From Medicago truncatula (taxonomy: Eukaryota > Streptophyta > Magnoliopsida > Fabales > Fabaceae): a stretch of 64,000 bases of DNA. The position numbers and the translations under genes were made by a program. A model generated the notes under the pieces. The model did no database searches. It saw nothing but the letters and a program-made list of their open reading frames with translations, and was not told the origin of the DNA. The number at the start of each line of letters is the position of its first letter. Position 1 is the first letter of the stretch. Below are positions 59,193 through 64,000 of this stretch, piece after piece. The stretch spans positions 13,526,001 to 13,590,000 of the forward strand of contig NC_053043.1 in the NCBI RefSeq assembly GCF_003473485.1, read 5' to 3'.

Positions 59193-59738
59193 AATGCTAA
59201 CAAATGTCCTTAGGTAAGAAGCTCAAAATATAAATTTTATCTTGAAAATTGTATTCAACACATTGAAATATTAAAAATATTTTTCCTTTTTTGAAGAAGC
59301 CAAATTGAATTATATTACTACCAAACCTAGTCAACTCAACACAAGGCGTATCAAAGTAGAATGAGAAAGTGATCAATAGTTCAAACCAAAAGAAAACAAA
59401 AATGAATTCAAGAATTAGCCAAAGCCCAAACACATATAGGGATTAAGCCACCAATTATGATAAAAAAAAAAAAAGAAGACTTTTTTGCATTCAGTCATCG
59501 ATAGAAAATGAGCTTAATGTTATCTAAAAATTGAAGAGCTGAGCTTGTTGTATTATTAAATATCTTGTCGTTTCTTTCTTTCTGTATAACCTACGTGCAA
59601 GCAAACCAAATCATCAACATAAATGAGCGGCGGGATTTTGAAACACCTTCTAAACAACTTTTTTTCTAAATAAAACTTAATGAATGTTTCCTTTTTTGAA
59701 TCTTTAACAAAAACACTTAGAACACTTGTTAATAGTAA
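59193..59738. repeat. MITE of the GTGCCCTAA family, split by later insertion
   Basis: AATGCTAACAAATGTCCTTA at the left and CACTTAGAACACTTGTTAAT at the right resemble the ends of 33855-34028. The element is stretched to about 545 bp by unrelated sequence in the middle (about 59285-59680). Confidence 0.45.
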
Positions 59739-59934
59739 AAAATGAAGAATATAATTTGTATTTTATTAAAATTTACTAAAAATAGTATGATCCTCCTTTA
59801 GATTGAGTCCATATAAGATGTCCCGTAAGTTTAAATATAAAAATCATGGTTTGGCTCTCTCTATCGGGAAACCAAATATGTAAAATTGATTTTGCCATAT
59901 TTGTCCGATGCTTATTGAAATTGATTTTTATCTC

Positions 59935-60125
59935 TATAATTATATAACTTGAAGTTAGAACTTAGAACTGCAGCTTTTAATTTTTAATATGATTTTTATA
60001 CTCAAATTTAGCGTTCAAGGCACGCGGACATGAATATATTTAAATATAACTAATTCACATTTAACCCATTTTTAACTAAATCATTTTATTTGAAAAAAAA
60101 TTTGTTGGCAAAACTAAACATGCAC
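59935..60125. repeat. Dispersed MITE-like repeat, copy 4
   Basis: TTAATATGATTTTTATACTC, AAATTTAGCGTTCAAGGC and ACCCATTTTTAACTAAATCA keep the motif order of 28165-28345. Confidence 0.55.
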
Positions 60126-60409
60126 TAAACCAAGTTGTTTGGCCTCCGGTGGAAAGGAGCTCTTTCCAAGGATGTATCCGGAAAATACCGGACTCGATTC
60201 ACAGAGGGAACAACGCTTGACCAATTTGCATGAGCCAGATTAGTCACCAACCTTTGGTGGGTCGAAAACTGGTGCAAAAGCCAAAAAATCCATTAAAAAA
60301 ACTAAACACGCACTAAATATTTCCAACTAAAGTATTAGTATTATTTAAAAAAAAAACAAAAACTATATTGTAAAACAAATAGTAGTATTATTTAGTCCGG
60401 ATTCTAGAA

Positions 60410-60600
60410 TGGCGTCTTGAGACTGAATTGTTTAATATTAAACAAATAAAATAAAAAATGAGAGACTGCAACATAATTTCCTCTTCTTTTTTGGGTTTGC
60501 ATTTGATCGTGTAAAAGAGAAATCTAGATACAAGAATACGCAGATTTTGAATATATTGCCATAGCTTTTGTGGTTATTTGAATAGTATATCAGGAATTTT
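60410..60600 (+). other. Distal conserved block of PR-10 copy 5
   Basis: AGAATGGCGTCTTGAGACTG, then GAGAGACTGCAACATAATTT and TTTTGAATATATTGCCATAG. Here the block is only about 0.5 kb before the ATG, by far the shortest distance of the five. The part with GAATGCTTCCAA is lost, which fits a deletion between block and promoter. Confidence 0.65.
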
Positions 60601-60826
60601 GAAATTTGACTGGTCTTAGAGGAGATAAAAGAAGAAAAAAAAAATAGTATATCAAGAATTTTGTGAACCCAAATAATTTTTTTCTTTAAAATTCATATCT
60701 CAATGTGAATAATAAAATGGTTCCAACAACCTGATATTAGTTAGTCATCATCTTTATCTAATTAGCAATCTAAAGTCCAAACAATACTGTACCAAAAAAA
60801 GTCTAAATAATACAACTTCAGTTCCT

Positions 60827-60833
60827 ATAAATA
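60827..60833 (+). promoter_or_regulatory. PR-10 copy 5 TATA box
   Basis: TATAAAT 84 bp before the ATG. Like copy 3 it lacks TCACGTCA; the matching place reads TTCATATCTCAATGTG (near 60691). Confidence 0.65.
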
Positions 60834-60916
60834 CTAGCCATAACTACATTCATAAACCACACATTACGACCATTATTTGTTATTTCTTACCTAGCATTTT
60901 AATACATTATACCATC

Positions 60917-61558
60917 ATGGGTGTGTTCAATTTTGAGGATGAAACCACCTCTAATGTAGCTCCTGCTACACTTTACAAAGCTCTAGTTACAGATTCTGAT
61001 AACCTTATCCCAAAGGTTATTGATGTCATCAAGAGTGTTGAAATTGTTGAAGGCAACGGTGGCGCCGGAACCATCAAGAAACTTACTTTTGTTGAAGGTC
61101 GGTATAAATATATTTATTTTACTTTTATTGTCAAATATTAATAATTAGTTGTTACGTTAGTGTTTAAAAAAATTATGTTTTCGACATCGAGTCTAAGTTC
61201 AGTATGAACTATACCTAGTAATGCTGATGATGTTTGTGATTGTGAAACGGATCAATATGCAGATGGTGAGACCAAGCATGTGTTACACAAAGTGGAGTTA
61301 GTAGATGATGCTAACTTGGCTTACAACTACAGCATTGTTGGAGGTGTTGGCCTTCCAGACACAATAGAGAAGATTTCATTTGAGGCTAAATTGTCTGCAG
61401 GTCCAAATGGAGGATCCATTGCAAAGCTTAATGTGAAATACTTCACAAAAGGAGATGTTACTCCAAGTGAAGAGGAACTCAAGAGTGGCAAAGCTAAGGG
61501 TGATGGTCTTTTCAAGGCTATAGAGGGTTACTGTTTGGCTAATCCTGATTACAACTAA
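60917..61558 (+). CDS. PR10: PR-10 protein (Bet v 1 family), copy 5
   Basis: Exons 60917-61097 and 61263-61558; 158 aa ending ANPDYN. It has the shortest intron of the set, 165 bp, close to what is usual for PR-10 genes and probably near the starting condition of the array. Junction codon 61 is Asp ([19 protein letters not shown]). Distinct residues are [20 protein letters not shown] and KAIEGY, where the others have KALEGY. GNGGAG and the Glu/Glu/Tyr set are intact. Exon 2 is closest to copy 3, whereas exon 1 ([22 protein letters not shown]) is closer to copies 1 and 2, a mosaic that could reflect exchange between copies. Confidence 0.95.
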
Positions 61559-62814
61559 AGCATATAGTGTGTGCTTGCTCTATAAATGTTGTGTTGTGAC
61601 ACATTTTATTATATCTAGTGTGCTTAATTTGGATGCCAATGTAATTCTCATTTTTCTTTTCTTCCTTTCCTTTTGTTGCTTAAGTGTGAGTGTGAGTGAG
61701 ATTGTAAGTCTTAAGTGTACTTCTCTTCTTCAATAAATTATAATAATACTCCACAAATTCCTTTTTACTTGTCATTTTTATACAAGTGTTACTATTTATA
61801 GGTTTTCTTTATGTTGTTTTCAAATGTTATGATATCTATCTACTCCTATTATAATCTAGAAAAATCAATAACCACCAATTTTCTTAATCACTCTCACCAA
61901 TCCTATAAAATCACTAATTTTATGGGCTTAAACGTCTAATTACATCTCTCATTAATTATTTAAAAAAATCATAACTAAAAACCACACTCCTCCCAAGATT
62001 TATCTTTAATCCATCAAGACTAACTTTTGGGTGAGGTATAAGAGTGTACTTGAAATCACTACAATATTAGAATCTAAGGTTTAGACTGTTTTCATGACAT
62101 CTTGAGAATGATCTCAAGAGGGGTATTTATAGCTCTTTGTGGGATTGTTTTTACCTGACTTAAGCCCCAAGAAAGTTGGGCTTTAAGTCTTTTTACTAAG
62201 CTCTAGATGCTTTTAGAAATTAGTTGAGACGGCGCCTCTGAAAGGGCACACCTAGGCCTCATGAGCCCTTCTGGAGGACGCCTAAGCCTTTCTATATGGC
62301 ATTCGAGCTCTTAGGAATATATCGACGGTCCACTTCCCCCCAAACACGAGTCTTGGGACAAGGCGAAATGGTTAGTAATAACGTTGCTCCTTTGATATTG
62401 GAGTATGGGCAATAACTAAATTTTACATGTCCCTGGACGAGTTCATTAGCGTATGGCATGGGCGAGCCCTTTGTGGCGTTATAGTATTCTGCAACTTTAT
62501 TGTTGATGTAACTTAACTGGGCAAGTTATTCGAACCGTCTGCAGTACTTTTTTCTACTTATCGTATTTATTCTGGATGGAAAGTAATGTTTTATCTCTTT
62601 GAAAATTGTGATTTTCTAGTTTGCCTCTGTGGCTTTTTCATAGATTCAACATTTAAATTGCTTTCTGGTGTAGCTTTTACTTTATGATTTATTTTTATAT
62701 AAGGCATTTGGCGCACTTGGATCCATCTTAGGGGTTGAAGTAAAGTCCACATTGAGAGCCCCATTTCAGGCTTGACGAATTTGGCAATATTAGAGCCGCA
62801 TTCAAAATTTTAAA

Positions 62815-62870
62815 TTGATAAGGACCTAACACAGAAGGTCCGGGGTTCGAGCCCCGGACACCGCCAAAAA
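62815..62870 (+). repeat. tRNA 3'-half-like sequence
   Basis: GGTCCGGGGTTCGAGCCCCG is a good T-arm with box B, followed by GACACCGCC and an A-run, but no matching 5' half precedes it. This is the usual look of a truncated tRNA-derived SINE. Confidence 0.55.
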
Positions 62871-63949
62871 AAAATTATCCATATTAACAATTGATATGTT
62901 TTTATTATAATGACTAGGTAAATAATATGTACCACCATTGGAGCGGAAATTTTTTAGTGCTTGATGTCAAATCATCCTACGTTACTTTCAGCATGTTTTT
63001 CAATCATTTTAGCAACAGTTTGAGTCAATAAAGAGGAATTTTAGAAACAATTATTTATGCGGGTTTGAGGAAAAAGCCTAGTTTTTCAGCCCAAACATAG
63101 TTGAAAACTTGCCTATAAATATAATAGCATTCACTCACAAATTGTCATCCAGAACTTGACAGTTCAAGAGGAAGGCAAACACTAAGAGAATCAACGGAGA
63201 AGTTTCTCCTCAACCTTTGTTCATATATAATGTTTTATTTCTTTTTTAATTTATCTTTAGTTACCATGAGTAACTAAACACCTATTGATTAAGGTTCTGA
63301 GATGAATCTCTATTTGTTTGTTGGATTTCATTCATACAAGTCTTTTATTCAGTTATATTTTAAGATCTATTTTTTTGTATGCATCGGGCTTAGTGCTTTA
63401 ACAACCTTAGGGAGTTTGACATACTTATAAAGTGTGCATGAACTTAGAAATAGTTTGCAGAGGTATTTCTAATCTAATTTTCAAATCGTTGCATATGAAT
63501 CTTATTCTTTTCCCGTAGTAAGATATGATTAGGCCTATCCATTAATCTACTAGGGACAAGTAAGGATATGTAGTGAAATTTTAAGATTCATAGGTGATGA
63601 CAGTCAGTCATACACTATTTTTAGAGTTTTTTTAGTTAAGTGTTTAGTCTATTTTATTAGTTTAATATTTAATTTTGAGTTATTTTAAATAAATTATCAT
63701 TTTCTTATTTATTGAGTTAATTAGTGTATTAGTGCCTATTATTACTATGATGAATGGCTAGATTAGATACGGAAGGCGTGACCTATTTTGAAGTGTTAAA
63801 CAGTGAAGATTAAATGACAATATGATGGTTAAATTACTCATTGACCACATGGCAATCCTTGGGTGGTGTGAATTAAAATACTTTGGGCTTTAGCAAAACA
63901 AAAGGAAGGAGAGCGTAACATGCTGAAAAGAAAAACTAGGTTACATATC

Positions 63950-63958
63950 TATATAAAG
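63950..63958 (+). promoter_or_regulatory. TATA-like box at the window edge
   Basis: TATATAAAG, followed by AGCAACACGCACAAGACC. A transcription unit, gene or LTR, may begin just before the end of the window; its body is outside. Confidence 0.3.
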
Positions 63959-64000
63959 GAAGCAACACGCACAAGACCAGTAATTCACGTTTCGGCACTG

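Larger units (their letters stand above)
61559..64000. other. Downstream of PR-10 copy 5, unassigned repeat-like sequence
   Basis: The first ~200 bp are the 3' UTR (several AATAAA/AATTATAATA-type signals near 61730). 62000-62800 and 62900-63900 have somewhat higher GC and TATA-plus-leader layouts (CCTATAAATATAATAGC near 63112) that suggest LTR or other transposon sequence, but no protein match is visible in any frame. Confidence 0.4.

Noticed and set aside
62815-62870. tRNA gene
   Set aside because: Only the T-arm half is present; no D-arm or anticodon arm precedes it.

Overview
The window is nuclear DNA from a plant, almost certainly a legume and most like Medicago. Genes are spliced with GT-AG introns, the DNA is AT-rich and full of MITEs, LINE and Copia remnants, and the coding genes are typical plant families: a UGT73-type glycosyltransferase, Di19, a DUF789 protein and legume PR-10. 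The species call is inference from protein resemblance, not a database match.

Left part (1-10.9 kb): a minus-strand, single-exon UDP-glycosyltransferase gene is cut in two at codon 115 by a 6,545-bp Copia-type LTR retrotransposon (1815-8359). The element has two LTRs of 604 bp in which I find no difference, a 5-bp target duplication TCATT and a tRNA-Met primer site. Its own pol region is badly decayed, so it was probably moved by proteins from another copy. A LINE RNase H remnant and a decayed tRNA-Thr copy follow.

Middle part (13.5-22.7 kb): the conventional gene pocket. An intact tRNA-Thr(AGU) gene (minus) lies about 290 bp before a five-exon Di19 zinc-finger gene (plus, 221 aa). This converges on a six-exon DUF789 gene (minus, 401 aa) that carries a nested RTE-type LINE fragment in its longest intron.

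22.7-30 kb is a gene-free stretch made of transposon debris, a 400-bp foldback element and an unusual array of palindromic repeats.

Right part (30.2-61.6 kb): five tandem, same-strand PR-10 (Bet v 1 family) genes, each two exons with the intron after codon 60 phase 1, encoding 157 or 158 aa. All keep the glycine-rich loop and the Glu/Glu/Tyr residues linked to ligand or RNase activity. Introns run from 165 bp to 2,037 bp; the extra length is largely MULE-type MITEs and tRNA-derived SINEs with clear target duplications, several absent from the sister copy. A sequence block well upstream is shared by all five copies, and an ACGT-core palindrome sits before the TATA box of only three. Between the genes lie Copia remnants, a CACTA (En/Spm) remnant, LINE pieces and a FAR1-like pseudogene interrupted by a hAT MITE.

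I see no sign of a bacterial-type system, CRISPR array, organelle DNA or virus. The most informative features are the fresh gene-breaking insertion and the PR-10 array with its dateable insertions.
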